From Rubripirellula amarantea (lineage in GTDB: Bacteria; Planctomycetota; Planctomycetia; Pirellulales; Pirellulaceae), in assembly GCF_007859865.1 (NCBI RefSeq), contig NZ_SJPI01000002.1:372001-436000 (forward strand): a stretch of 64,000 nucleotides of DNA, in the 5' to 3' direction. The position numbers were made by a program, and so were the translations under genes. This document shows, in pieces, positions 12,901 through 27,900 of the stretch (position 1 is the first letter of the stretch; every line of letters starts with the position of its first letter). The notes under the pieces were generated by a model, which was not told where the DNA came from, did not search any database, and saw only the letters and a list, made by a program, of their open reading frames with translations.

Positions 12901-15900
12901 TATGGGCCGTCGCTTAGCAGTCCAGGCGAAGGGTCGTTCCCTAAGTGGCCCGAAGCGTACGAGCGAACGAATTGGGAACGTCGTGATAAGTCGAATAACA
13001 TTTCCGACGGAGTGCCGGTTGATGTCACCTATCGCGAAGCGGACCTCGAAATTTCAAACTTGGAAGTCGATTCGCCGGTCGATTCCGGTGGACTGACAAC
13101 GGTTCAGTTCCGAGTGACCAACAACGGTACTCGGGCGACCCGCGAAGGGATCTGGAACGACGTCGTCTATATTTCGACCGATCCGTCGTTGGACCCTTAC
13201 GATTTGCCGATTGCGAGTTTGCGACACAGCGGCGTGCTGTCGGTCGGCCAGTTCTATGACGTTAACGAACAGGTCTTATTACCCGAAAACATTAACGGCA
13301 CGTTCTATATTTTGGTTGCCACCGACTCGGTATTCACCGAAAATTACAATCAACGCAGCGGATGGGCACTGCCGTATCCTGCTGCAACTGGATGGCCGCG
13401 GATCAGTCAGAATTCGACAATGGGGCGGATTGCAGAATTTGACGACGAAATCGACAACGTGGTTTCGACTTCGATCGTAGTGAACCTGGCTGAGCGTCCC
13501 AATTTAAAGGTGACGCAGATTGATGTGCCGGATCGTTTAGAAACGGGACAAGGGATTCCGATTTCGTTTGACTTGTCCAACATCGGCGGCGGCGACGTTC
13601 CGTCACGTCAATTGCCGTTCGACGTTCAGGTTTACCTGTCACGTGACAATACACTCGACCCGCGAAGCGACCGCCTGCTGGCGACCGTAGGATACGATTC
13701 GGTGATCGAGTCCGGCGGCGTTGTTACGTCGGACCTAACCGCACGAATGCCGTCGGGAATTACGGGCCCGTACTATGTGATTACCGTTATTGATCCAGTT
13801 CGGGGCAACCGTCCACTCGGCCAAGTGATCGAGTCGAATGAGGCCGATAACCGTAGCGTTAGTGTCGACCCGATCTTGATCGAATTGCCACCGCCCACGG
13901 ATTTGGTCATTGACTCCCTAACGTTTGACAAAACCACGGTTGGTAACAACGGTGTTGTCACGATTAGTTACGTCGTTCGCAACGCCGGGGATACGCCGGC
14001 AACTGGCATTTGGGACGATGCATTCTATCTTTCCCGAGACGCGATTTATACCTATGACGATCGGCTGATTACTCAAACCGGGATGCTATCGGAAACACCA
14101 TCACGGACGCTTGCGCCCGGGGGCACCTATTCCGGCAGTGTCACTGTCTCGCTGCCTGCAACGCTACCCGGTCCGTACAACGTGATCGGCCGAGTCGATG
14201 TGTTCGACGACATCTTCGAAGGTCCATTGCGGCTTAACAACGACTTCGCGTCAGCCAACCAGATCGAGATTTCGACGCCCCAATTGTTGTTAGACGTCCC
14301 GACGTCGACTTCATTGGACGTTGGCAACACTCTGGTGTACTCGATCGATGTTCCCGCTGGTGAAACGCTGCAGATCACTGCCGATAGCGAGGATGCTTCG
14401 CTAGAGATGTATGCAGCTTACGAACGTGTTCCCTATTCAGGTGACTTTGACGCTGCATTTGAAGGCGCGCTGGGTGGTTCGCAGCGAGCATTGGTGCCGC
14501 GGACCCAGAGCGGACGTTATTACATCCTGATTCGAGGAACGGCCCGGAACCCGATCGAACTCAACGCAACGCTGTTGCCTTTGCAGATCACGTCGGTCAC
14601 ACCAGACCGCCTTGGTGACGCTTCCTATGCGACCGTCGAAGTGCGAGGCGCCGACTTTGATCCATTGGCGACCTTGAAGTTGGTGCGTCCCCAATTCGAT
14701 GAACACATTCCGGTCGATTACCTCATCGTCGATGCCACTCGAATTGTGGCCGTGTTTGATTTGAGCGAAGCCGAGCTTGGACTCTACGACGTTGTCGTCA
14801 CGAATCCGGATGGCAAGGCGGCGATCGTGCCGCATCGCTTGTTGGTGGAACCGGCGTCCGAGCTGGATACCGACGTTGGAATGGGCGGGCCAAATTTGAT
14901 CGGACTGGGTGAATCGGGAATCTACAACGTCACGGCTGCTTCGTTGACCAATATCGACACGCCTTACGTGCATTGGTCGATCAACGTGCCGCGGATCAAG
15001 AATCCCGATCCAGCGTTGATTCCCGGCGAGGCCTTGCGCGTCACATCGAACTTGGGCATAGACGCTGGTGAAGACGCTACCGGACAAAGCATCGATACGC
15101 TTTTGAACATCGACGGAATCTATGCCGGCGGTGCGTTCATCTTTGATTTGCCAGCCGCTGCGATCGCTTCGACGAGTTTCCAGGTGGAGGTTTATCCCGA
15201 GCTTCCCGCGTTGTTGGAAGAGGATCCGAACTTCCTGAAGGACCTATTGCCGGGGCAAATCGAACAGCTTTCGTTCGACTTCTTCGTGCATTCGTCCGTG
15301 ACTCCGATGTCGGCCGAGGACTACATCGCGTATCAAACCCAGATCGCAATCGATGCTCGCAATCGCTTGCTCGCATTCGATCCGCCACTCACGGATCCGC
15401 CGGAGTACACCGAGGCGTTCCTGCAGGCGATCGACAACGCGACGACCGATGAAGCGACTTGGGTTGCCACCTACTTGACGGCACTGGCGGAAACCGGGTT
15501 GCTGCGAGCCGAAGATGTTCCTCCGCAAGCGACTACGGACAGACGTTTGGTTGGACATCTTGTCAGTCTTTATCACTCGTTCGAAACCGGTGCGTTCGCC
15601 AACATCTTCGATGCAGCGCAAAGTAACGGCAGCGTGACTGAGCAAGAAGCATTGGCAACAAGCGTTGTCAAGCTCATCCGTGAGTTGGCCGGCGAAACTC
15701 CCGATGCCTACGGTGGGAGGGATGTCCCTGCGGATTCCATGTTTGATTTGGGCAGTCGTTTAGGAACTCGGCAAATCGCGTTTGAGATCCGCGCGGGTGT
15801 TCCCGAGGAAGTCTTCGGTGTGCTCGAAGTGGATGCTCCCGATTTTGATCGCTTCTTTGTCGGTACCGGAACCAGCAACGAAACAGCGACTCTCTTGGGA

Positions 15901-18900
15901 CCGACCGGTTTTGGCGAGCAGAATTTCTTGCCTTCCAATACGATGCTGCCGTTCGAGATCACTGTTGATCAACCGATCAGCAGTGGTGAAGCGGTGCGCG
16001 AGTTACGCATCGTTCAGCAAATTGATCCATCGCTTGACGTGCGAACGTTCCAGCTAAGTGATTTTACACTCGGCGATTTGAAGATTGATGTTCCGGCCGG
16101 ACGTGCCGCGTATTCGGGCGAACTTGATTTCACGGCAGCGGGCGGGTTCATTTTGCAGGTGGCCGCCGGTGTCGACGTCAATACTCGGACGGCAACATGG
16201 CTGTTGCGAGCGATCGATCCTGAAACGGGATTGTTGATCGAAGACATCAATCGTGGATTCCTGCGACCGGGTCAAACCGCGTCGGTTGGCTATTGGATGT
16301 TGACCGATCGAGATGTCGACAGTGGCACTCTGCTTGAAACGAGCGCGCGAGTGTTCGTGGGTCAGACCGATCCGATTGACACTCGAGTCGTTCAGGCAAC
16401 GTTTGACACCATCGCACCAACGACGACCTTCACGGTCACGCCACTATCGGCGACTCAAACGCAAGTCTCGTGGTCTGCCACGGACGACGTAGGTGGTTCC
16501 GGTGTTGCCGACCACAGCGTCTATGTGTCGCGTGATGGGGGATCGTTCTTGGCGATCGAACGCCGTACATCAGAAACGCAACTAGTGTTTGAATCGGATC
16601 CCGGTGAATCGCTGGTCTTCATCGTGCTGTCGTCCGACTTGGCGGGGAACGTCGAACGGGCTCCCGCTGGCGTTTATGTTCCCGCCTACAACCCGTCGAT
16701 CAATCTCGGATCACCACCCGAGGTCTCGTCGACAAACGAGCAGCCCTTGCCGGCACCCACACCGCCGTCGGACACTCCCGGTAGTTTGGTGTTCGTCGCG
16801 TTGAAAGATCAAATCGCGAGTTCGCGAACTCCTTTGCGGCCGAGTCAGTTCGAAACGTTCTACGAACCGTTTGTCGCCGAAGCTTTGGTGACCGGATTCG
16901 CCGACTCGGGAGCGGGAATTGGACCGCTTGGTGTGGTCGTCGATCCGTCGGGCAATTCGATTTGGGTGACTGGCGGTGCTGGTCGCAACGAGTTGTACCA
17001 GTTTGATGTTCGCGGCGGCACGTTAACGGATGCGCTGAAACGGTTCACGTTGTCGACACCGGTCTACGACATCGCCTTCACCGGTGATGGAACCTTATGG
17101 GCAACCACGGGCGGTGGTCAGTTAATCTCGATCGATAAGTCAACAGGTGCGATCACGCGAAGCGTCCCGGTTACTGCGACGCTAGGTTTAGAAGTGTCGC
17201 CTGATGGATCAAAGCTGTACTTTGCGACTCACGACGGCATCAATGTCTTTGACACCGTCGCCGGCACCACGTCAACGTTCACTGGCGTTCGCGTTGATGG
17301 AATGCGATTCGACAACGAAGGTCGTTTGTGGGCGACTCGTTGGCCGGGTGGTGGCGAAGTGCTGCGATTCAGCAACCGCGGTATCGTGGTCGAAACGATC
17401 GTTTTGGACACCCCCGCCGAAGACATCGTCTTTGGACCCGCTGGAACTTCGCTTGATGGACTGATGATTGTCAGTACCGAAGCAAGCGTTGAGGGTGAAC
17501 CGGGCGACTTGATCGCGATTGACCTGGCGTCACGCCAGCAAACGCCGATGGCTGTCGATGGCGCCCGAGGCGAGTTCCTGGCTGTGCATCCCGACGGTCG
17601 GTTGTTCCTCACTCAAACCGGCCAAATAGATTCGCTTGCTCCCACCGCGGTTCCGTTGGTGGTGGGAAGTAGCCCCGTGGACGGTGGAGTCGCCGCGCCC
17701 GCGACTCGTCGATCAACCATTACGTTTAACGTCGACATGGCGGTTGGTGACGGAGGCGTTGATGATCCTGCTAGCTATCGTTTGATCGACACATCCAATG
17801 GCCAAAACATTCCTATCGGATCGGCAACTTACGATGTCACTCGCCGTCGCGTGACGCTGGTCCATTCGCCGCTTTCAACGGGAAGCTTTGAGCTTTCGAT
17901 CGTTGGACAACTTAAGAGCGTCGATGGTGATTCGTTGGGAGCGCCTTTTGACGCGGACTTTGGTGTGCTCGCGGACCTAACGACATCGACCGATTTGGTC
18001 GTTACTCGCACGCAACTCAATCGCGTCGATGGATTGGTTCTGTTTGAAGCCACGGTCACGAACATGTCGCCAACCGCTTTGGCGGGTGATGTCCGATTGA
18101 TGCTGGACGGACTAACCACGTCCGGCAACGCTCGTCTCATTGACGCAGCGGCCGGTGATCCCGAGGCGATTGCTTTCGACTTGGGCGGCGGAACGTTGGC
18201 GGTGGGCGCGTCGATCACGCGAACGATTGCGATCGCGAACCCGCTCAACGAGGATCTCTCGTTTAGAACTCGATTGTTAGCCAGTGCACTAGAGAACGAG
18301 CGACCGGAAATCACATCCGTAGCACCGACCAACGCATCACTGGGTGTAACGCTGACATACGATGTTATCGCGACGGACGCAGACGGCCCGACTCCGGCCG
18401 TATTCCTGGTTGAAGGCCCCGCGGGCGCTTCGATTTCGCCGGGGACTTCACAACTGGTTTGGAACACGTCCAATGCTTCGGCTTCGGAAAGTTTCCGAAT
18501 TCGCGCCGTGGATTCCTTGGGTGGTTTTGTCGAGCAGGTATTCACGGTCAACGTCGCCGGTGGGAACGCTCGGCCGGTGATTGTTGCAACCGATGACGTC
18601 CGATTGGTCGAAGGCGATCTGTTGGAACTACCGATCGCTGCCTTTGATACCGATGGCGATGCAGTAACCCTGTCTGTCCAGAACCTGCCACCGGGTGCGT
18701 ACTTTGATGGCGATCGTAGCGTGCTGGTTTGGCAAACGACTTCGGAATCGTCAGGGCGTTATCGCAATGTGCGGATCATGGCTGACGATGGCACGTCGGC
18801 ATCGACGATGGACATTGAAATCGTGGTTCTCAACAAGAACCAATCGCCAGTCATATCTAGTCTGGTGGATCGCAGTGTTCGCGAAGGCGACAAGTTGTCG

Positions 18901-21900
18901 TTTACCCTTAGTGCGAGTGATCCCGAGGGCGATTCGCTGCGTTACTCGGCGGTCGCGTTGCCAATCGGTGCCACCATTAATCCCGTCACCGGTCGTTTTG
19001 AATGGACACCGCGTTTCAATCAACACGGAACCTACGGGTTGAAGTTCCAGGTGTCCGATGGTGAATTGACGGCGACGACCTCGCTGACAATCGTGGTCGA
19101 CAACGTGAACGGTCCAGTCACAATCGCTGACATTCCTCGCCGCGTGATCTATGAAGGACAACCACTAGAGATCTATATCGACGCGGTGGATCCTGATAAT
19201 CCTTACGCGCCACCGACGCTCGCACCCGATGGAACGTTTGACGTCGCGGGCTTCGATGCGCCTCCGATCAATTTCACGCTAACTGATTTTCCAATTGATG
19301 CCGAGTTCATCAGCGAGGCTCAATTGATTCGCTGGACGCCATCGTTCGATGCCGCTGGGCGCTACGAAATCGGCATCACCGTGATGGATGATGGGGATGG
19401 CAACTTCGGAGCAACAAGTGCAACGCGAACGTTGATCATTGACGTGCTCGACGTGAACTCGCCGCCCGTCGTAACGCCGATCGCTTTCCAGAATGTCAAT
19501 GGTGACGAGTCGCTTGTGATTCCGATCGAAGCAATTGATCCCGAAGGCAATCCGGTAGCGATCTCGGCTGGATATGCAGACTTGATCGTGGGACAACTTT
19601 CACCGCTGCCCGATTTCATGTCGATTGTCGACAACGGTGACGGAACCGCATCACTGACGGTCACACCGTCGCTCACCGATCGAGGTGACTATGCGATCAC
19701 AATCCAGGCGACTGACGACGGCAACGGAAACAGTGCCAACATCGCCACGGGCGAGTACACGTTCAATGTCTCGGTGGATGTCGTGAACGCGCCGCCGGTT
19801 CTCACCCCCATTCCCAACCTTGTCGCCGTCGTGGGGCAACCGCTTAGCTTTACGATCGACGTCGATGACTTAGATCAAGATCCGTTGTTGTTCGATCACG
19901 TGGGCTTGCCAGCCGGAGCAAGCTTGGTGGCCAGTCCACGGTATGGCGAAGCGATCTTGTCGTGGACTCCGACGGCTGGTGATGTGGGGGAACACCCGGT
20001 TGAAATCGTGGTGAGTGATAGCGGTAACCTGGGTCAGACCTTGCCGTTGGAAGATCGTCAAAATATCACGATCGCGGTGCGTGCTTCGAACACGGCGCCT
20101 AGTCTTACCCCAATTGCAATTCCGTCGGTTGCCGAAGGCAATTCGTTGGCGTTCACGTTGGCCGCAAGTGATTCCGATGGTGACGATGTGTTCTTCACCG
20201 CCACCGGACTACCGGCCGGTGCGAAGCTGAATTCGATCACAGGTGAAGTGACCTATTCACCGGGATTCGAGTCAGCGGGGAACTACACCTTCACAGCAAC
20301 GGCTTCGGATGGCAACGCGACTTCATCGAGCGAGTTTAGTTTCACCGTCACCCAAACGAATCGGCCGCCGAGCTTGAGCGTGATTCCACCGGTCGCGGGT
20401 TTTGAAGGAAGTGAGATCGTTGTTTCGATCGCAGCTTTTGACCTCGACGGGGGAACGCCGATCGTGACGATTCCTGGTCTGCCCGACGGAGCGTTCTTGG
20501 AAACCTCTCAAAGTGGTTTGATCAGTCTTCGCTGGCCCACTGACTTTGGTGACGCTGGACAATACGACTTAACCGTGGTGGCAACCGACGCCAGCGGACT
20601 ATCCGCGTCCACACCGTTGACGATCAACGTTTCACCCATCAATCAACGGCCCGTCATTTCGCCAACCGGTGGACGTGTCGCTGTGGTGGGCGAAGAACTA
20701 CGTGTCGCGATCGTTGTCACGGACGCTGATAACGATGGGCTCACATTCATCCCTCGCAATCTTCCCGCCGGCGCGGTGCTCAATCCCACCAACGGAGTTT
20801 TCCGCTGGACTCCAAGTTCGCTTGACCTGGGCGAATACAACGTCGTTGTCGAAGTGTCCGATGGTTCGGTGACTCAGCTTGAAGTGCTTCGCATTGTGGT
20901 GGCCGATGCGCCCATTGAACCCGCGGTTCGCGTCGAATTGACGCCAAGCTTCCCGGCCCTGCCCGGTCAAACGGTTACCCTGCAACCGGTCGGTTCCGGC
21001 ATCGCGCCTATCGAGTCGGTCTCGGTATCGGTGCGTGGAAATGTGTTGCCCCTTGATGCCCTCGGTCGAGCCACGTTCACGCCGACGCGTCCGGGACGCT
21101 ACGAAGTCGTGGCGACTGCAACTGACGTTCAAGGAATCGTCGGGACATCAGTCACCGCCGTGTTGGTGCGAGATCCTGCTGACGTTGCCCCACCAAACGT
21201 GGGTATCAACTTGGCACCTGCGACGACGGTGCAAGTAGGCAAGGCGATCGAGATCAATGTGCAAGATCGCAACCTAGATACGTGGACACTGACGCTACGT
21301 AATTTGCGCGGTGGTGAAGCCCGGACAATCGCGACCGGAACGTCCACCGGCAGCAACATGGTTGCGACGAATCTTGATGCTGCGAATCTTTCCGACGGCG
21401 TTTACGAGCTCGTGTTATCGGCGACCGACATTAGCGGTCGAACGTCGACGACCAGCGAGACATTCCAGGTTCGCGCCACCAGCAATACCGGTGTCTACGT
21501 GCAAACCGCCATCGACCGGTCACTTGACTTCGGCGACATTCAAGTACCGCTGACGCTTCGATACCGAAGCAGCGATGCGGGGATCGACACGGGACTGGGC
21601 GATGGTTGGTCGTGGGCTGCCGTTAACGCATCGCCAATCACCCTGACCGATGTTCCTGAGGGTGGCGACGATGAGGCATTGCGAGACGGCAGTTTCTTGC
21701 ACCTGGTTGCACCCGATGGAACGGATGTGGTCTATCGCTTCGGACCTCAACGTTTGGCCGGGACCTCGGGCGCGGGAAGTGTTTATGTTCCGGGCTGGAC
21801 CGCGTTTGGAACGTCCGATTGGACGCTTGCCACTGACGATGTCACTTTGCAAGAAGCCGACGGTTCGTTCTATCGAGTCGCCGATGGTCTGCCTTACCAA

Positions 21901-24900
21901 CCCGAGCTAATTCAATTGACTGATGCTCTCGGTCAAACGTATCACTACAACAGCCAAGGTGATCTGACAAAGGTGACATCGGGCGTATCAACGATCGATT
22001 GGTACGGCGGCGAAGCGATCGCGGATAACGGTTCTCGCCTGACGATTCGTCGCAACGACGACGGACGAATTACCAGTTTGACGGGATTGAGCGGTGTGGC
22101 GACTCGTCTTAGATACGACGGTGATCTGCTTAGCAGTTTGACCGATGGCAGTGATCGTGCGTTGTTCTCGTACTCGGCCGGAAGGTTGACCCAGGCATTG
22201 TCCAGTCAAGCCGGACAAAGCGTCGGTGTTAGCTACAACGAAGATGGATCACTCAATTCGACCGTTTCGATTGATGAATTCCTCGGCGGGCTTCGCGACG
22301 CCGCGGCATCGACGGTCACCGGCTCGCTTGGTTCTGGGGAAAGCTCGTCCATTGCCTTCGCTTTGACCGCGGAGGAACTGACGACGGGAAACAATGGCGT
22401 CGCACTCGTTGGCATTTCGGTTACCGGAAGCGGTGGCTTTGATCCAGCCGTACCCACGATTGACGGTTTGGCAGGAACGTCGGTGCAAGTTCGATCCGGT
22501 TTCGCATCGGCGCTATTCCCCGTTTCAGCAAGTGGCGGAGTCGCGGCCGCGATCGCGGGTGCTGGTGCTTCGACCGGCAACTATTCCGTCGACGTTTACA
22601 TTGCGGGTGACCTCGATGGCGACGGTGACGTCGATGGAATTGATCGCAGCAACATTACGGCTCAGTTTGGTTTGGTGCCCGGCGATGGTGGGTACAACCC
22701 GGCCGCCGATGTGAATCGCGATGGCGTGATTGATAGTACCGACGTCGAACTGCAAGCGATCAATTTTGGCTTCGTTGCTGATCTATCACCGGTTGCGACT
22801 GACGGTTCCGGTATCACGCTGCCGGGCCTGCCGGTTGATATTGATCTTTCCGAAAACGCAATCGACCCTGAAGGATCACCGCTCGACTTCCAAGTCGTGT
22901 CGACCACCGGCGGCACCGCGCGACTGCTTGCCGATGGCCGCACCGTTCGCTTCACTCCAAGTTCCGCAGCGGGCGGATTGATCGAGTTCACCGCGTCAGA
23001 CCTAGTCGGTCAATCCAATACGGCTCAGTTCACGATCGACATCGAGTCACGCACGGTTTCGTCGCTGCAAATCACAACGACCGACATTCAAATCGGTGTT
23101 GGCGGCGCAGCGTCGGTGGATGTCGATGCGGTGCTGGCAGACGGCACCACCTTCGATTTGCCAAACAGTGCTGTCACGTTCGATGTCACTGATTCGATCG
23201 CCGTGGTTACCCCAACGGGCACCGTTGGCGGTATCGCCCAAGGGAACGGCTTAATCACCGCAACCGCGTTCGGTCTGACGGCCGCCACCAGTTTGCGAGT
23301 CGGCGAAGATACCGAAAGAACCACGTTCGACATCTACCCGACCAACTATGCATTGGAACTGGGGCAAACTCGCCAGTTCTTTGTTCGCGAACGAAACGAA
23401 GACGGCAGTGTCACTGATCGAGCGAGCGACCCAGACACCTTCTACGTTATTGCCGATCCCACGATCGGAACGATCACCCAAGACGGTCTGTTCACGCCGA
23501 TAGCGCTTGGGACAACGCAAGTCACCGTGATCCGCGAAGGCGTCAGCGAAGTGGCCGAGATCCTCATCGCCGCCCCGTCACTCGGCGCGACGACCGTTGG
23601 GGAAGAAGGCGGCCTCGTCGCCACCGACGACGGCTCGATCATCATCGGCATCGGCCCCGGCACCTTCGAAGATGCGACCACCGTGACGGTCACAGAGATC
23701 GCCGAGACTGCTTTCGTAAACGAGTTGCCAACTGGCTTCACCTTCAGCACTGGTTTCAGTCTGGATATCGGCGATGCGAATCCCGATGGCGGTCTTTCGC
23801 TGATCGCGCCAGCCGATGCGAGCCTGTCAGCCGGCGACCCGATGTTCATTTTCCGCGAGAGCCAACGTTTCAATTTTGAAACTCAAGAGTTTGAAACGGC
23901 GTGGCAATTGGTCGATTCGATGGTCGTCGGCATCGACGCAGTCGCCCGTAGTACATCGCCACCCAACCCAGCCATCAACGCCAGTGGATCGTTCGCGATG
24001 GCGCTGGGCGCGACGACGGGTTCGCTCTTCGGCTTGACCGTGGGCATGGCGCTTGATGCCACGATTCAAGCAGCACGCAGTCGCACGGTTTCGATCGACG
24101 TCGAACCGCAGAGTGGTCGGCCGTTCTTCTACTTGCCTGGGCAGTTTCTCGATGCGGCACTCCCAATCCCCGGACCCGACTATTCTGTGACGGTGACCAA
24201 TTTTGAGTCGCCGCTTATCTTCAGCCGTACCGTATTTGACACCCAGTACTCAGCCGGTGGATCTCGAGAGCAGTTAGTGACAGTCTCGTCGCTACCGACA
24301 TTCGAGAACGGTGCGACGGTGACATCGATCGCATACGCGGTCGAAGACATCGGCGGGGGCGTTTTTGCGCCCGTGCTGACCTTGGCGGGTGAGGGTTTTG
24401 AGCCTGATTCCGAACGAAATCAGGTTCTGTTCTTTGCCGATCAAAGCATCAGTCCGCTTGACGAGGACGATGCGCGGCTAAGGCCCTCGCAGGTTCTTTC
24501 TTCGACGCCGACTCAGCTGCGAATCGTCCCGCCCAAGGGGGTTGCGATCGGTGGTGCGTTCCTTCGCGTGGATGTGGAACGTGAGTTCTTGTCTGCGACG
24601 CCGGGCGGCGATATGGTTCGAGAACTTCGATTTGTTGACGGCGGGGTGGCTGAAGTTTTGCTTGAGTCGCCGTACTACAGCGCCGTGGTGAACCAGGGAG
24701 ACAACACGGTCAGCTTAATCGACGTTCTGTTCTCGAGTGAGCAAACGAATATTCAACCCGAGTCGATCGCGAACTATCGTCGCGAGTTGATTGCCATTCG
24801 TGCTGGCCAGGCCACAGCACCGGGAACCGTTGCCGATTTCGACCAGCGTAGCCAACCGATTTTCACTCAGCCGATTGACTTGCTTCAGTCCGTGGTCGCG

Positions 24901-27900
24901 CAGATTCCGGTGGGCAGAAACCCATCTGACGTCGGTATCACACCCGATGGTTTGCGAGCTTATGTGACCAATACAGGTGAGGGTACAGTTTCGGTAATCG
25001 ACTTGTTGACTCTGCAAGAAGTGGACCTGGATCCCGATCTGAGTGGGTTGCAGCGGATCGACACAGGGTTGTCTGGTGGCGGACCTGTCGGCTTACCGAC
25101 ATTCCAGCCTTACTACCTTGCGATTCACCCTACGCTACCGATCGGTGTGACGACGGATCGTAACAGCGGCACGATCGGATGGTTCTATACCGACACGCCA
25201 CGACAAGGCGAGTTCATCCGACTGATCAATCTCGATCCGAGCAACGAATTGCTAGGTCGCATCGGAGGACGCGGAGCGATTCGATCGTTGACCGATGTCG
25301 AGTTCACCGACGATGGGCGTTACTTGTTAGTCAACACAACGGGTTCGTCATCGTGGTCGGGTGCTGACAATTCACCGACGGTGGGCGGAACGATCATCAT
25401 TGATTTAGGCACGGACTTGGAATTCGTCTTTGGAGTCACGCGAGACTTGCCGGTGCGTCAAGAGAGCATCAACATCGTTTCGACAGGCTACAAACCGTTT
25501 GGCTTGAAGGACTTGGGCAACGGGCGAGTGGCGGCAGCGGTGCGAGGCGGCGAAGCGTATCGCGTGATCGACGCGCAGCGAGCCAACTTGCCGGTGCGTG
25601 TGCCGACCAACTTACGAAGCGACGAGGGTCAACTGCCCAGCGAGGTGTCCTTGAGCGCAGGCACCGCTGCAGCGTTTCGGTTCATTCAAAAGAACTTGTT
25701 CTCAATCGACTCGCCCGAGGACATCGCGCTTGCTCAGCCGCTGACCGAGCCGATTCCTATTTTGGGGACCGACATCGTCATTCGCGAACTCGCGTTTGTG
25801 TTGATGAATCAAACCTACAACGGCCCCGGTGCAATCGCTAGCTCGCCAGAGTTTGGTGGTGGAGGCAACATTGGCATCCTGGCCAATCCTCGCAGTGAGA
25901 ACCCGGTCTTCATTGGTGCAACGCAGAAGATCCCCTATTCCTGGCCAGATCAGATCGACATTGGCCCTGACAATGATTCCATTCTGGCTTCGTTCAAGGG
26001 CATCAATCGCACTCTGGTTTACGATTACAGCGTACTCGTGGCGGGACTCCGAATCCTGGCGGTCAGCAACCCCGGTTCGCTGACTTTCCCGATCGAGCCA
26101 ATTGAGAACTTGATCGCCAGTATCACGGATCCGCAATCGGACAATCGCCAGGCTTACCTACAGGCTGCGGCTGAAGCGAATCAAGATGGCCCGACCGATC
26201 CGTACAACCAAGAAGCCTACTTAAGAAATCGTCTGTATGTGCGTGATGGGAATATCTTTCGAGGGGCGATTCCCACTGGATCGTTACCGTCAGGGATTGA
26301 CCCTGGGCCGACGATCCCGGCTGACATTGTCGGTTTGTACGGTTACGTTCGCCCCGGTTTGGATGATGATCGCAATGATCTGCTGGAATTGCACTACACC
26401 ATTCTGGGTGAGAATGCGAAGCCGTTCACGATCGAGTTGTTCCGTTCCGCCGATGCAACAATCCAGCGTGATGGATTGGGACCAGTTCCCGATTTGTTCC
26501 GACAGGCATTCACGATTTCGAATCCTCGCGATCTCGTTGGCGGAACCAGTCATGTGGTCACCTTGCGGCTTGATCCGCTTGAAGGCGACGACGATCGCCC
26601 TTTCTTGATCGCGCACTTGGATGCATCAGACACGAATGACAAAGAGCGTAGCGAAGCAAACAACTTTATATCGCTCAAGCCGACGATCTTTGAGATGGTC
26701 GCGCGACACGATGGTGATGACGACGAGCGCGTATTTGGTCAATACATCGAGGGTGTTGAACTGCTCAATACATTCACCATTGATACGCGGCGCGTAGCCG
26801 ATCCGATCGAGAGTGTGACTTGGTATGTCCTGCCTCAGGGTGCGACACCTGAAAACGCCAGCGAGGTATTCGCACAGTTGCTTATGACTCAGCAATCTCA
26901 ACGGATCTGGGAAGTTACCTACGACGTCGGACTGTGGGTGGATGATCCGGACGTAGTCGTTCGCGTGGAATTGGTCGGTGGTGGCCAACGTGACGAGCGT
27001 TACACGTCGGTGACGATTCCAAGGCCCAATTGGTTGAGCGACTCCGAAGACGTTTCGTCGTTAATCGAGTTCAATCCAGGCACGGACCAATACGAGGTGG
27101 CACGGCATGAGGAACTGTACGGCGATTCGATTACGATTCCGTCAAACGTCCCGATCGTTGGCGGCGAGTCGTTGGGCTTTTCCGTTGGCGCAGCGGTTTC
27201 GTTGCACTTTGACTTGAAGGGTGTGACAAGCGATCAGCGCATCGGGCCATACTGGGATTCGAATGCGTTCGGTTACGATTTGCCGGTCCCCGCCAGCTTG
27301 GACCTGACTATTCCGACCTCTTTGGTCGATGGCACGTCCGCCACCGTGATTAACGGTGGATTGGCAGTGTTCGGATCTATTCTCGAAGTTGGCACGCTCG
27401 AAGACGGTCTCAACGCGACTCACCCCATCCGACCCGGCGGTGGTGGAATTCGGGCGGTGGCGCAAACGATTCGCGCCAATTCCGATAACCCGACCGATGG
27501 TTCTTCGCTCGATATTCTGAAGTCGGGAAGCAATAACATTCTGCGGCGCGGTCGCAGCAAGTTCGATGATACCGTCAACGCGGTAAAGAAGCCGTCGGTG
27601 GCGTCGTTCAATCAATTGACCAACGGCAACGTTGATCGCGGTTTCCGACCAGGTTCGTCGCCCAAAGTGCAAGACAATAGCAAGTTCTTTGGCTCCAAAG
27701 GGCCAAGTGGATTGCTCTCTCGCGCCGGCGAGGCTTCTCCGTTCGGCGACGCCTTCAAGTTCTTCAACGGCCTGACGGGAAAACGTCCCTCGAAGTTCAA
27801 AGCCGGACTGACCGCGCCGCGAACCGAGTTGTTGATCAGTCCGTTCGACGTCAAGAAGGATCTCACCCTGGGGCCAGGCGGAGGGCTTCAGCTTGATTTG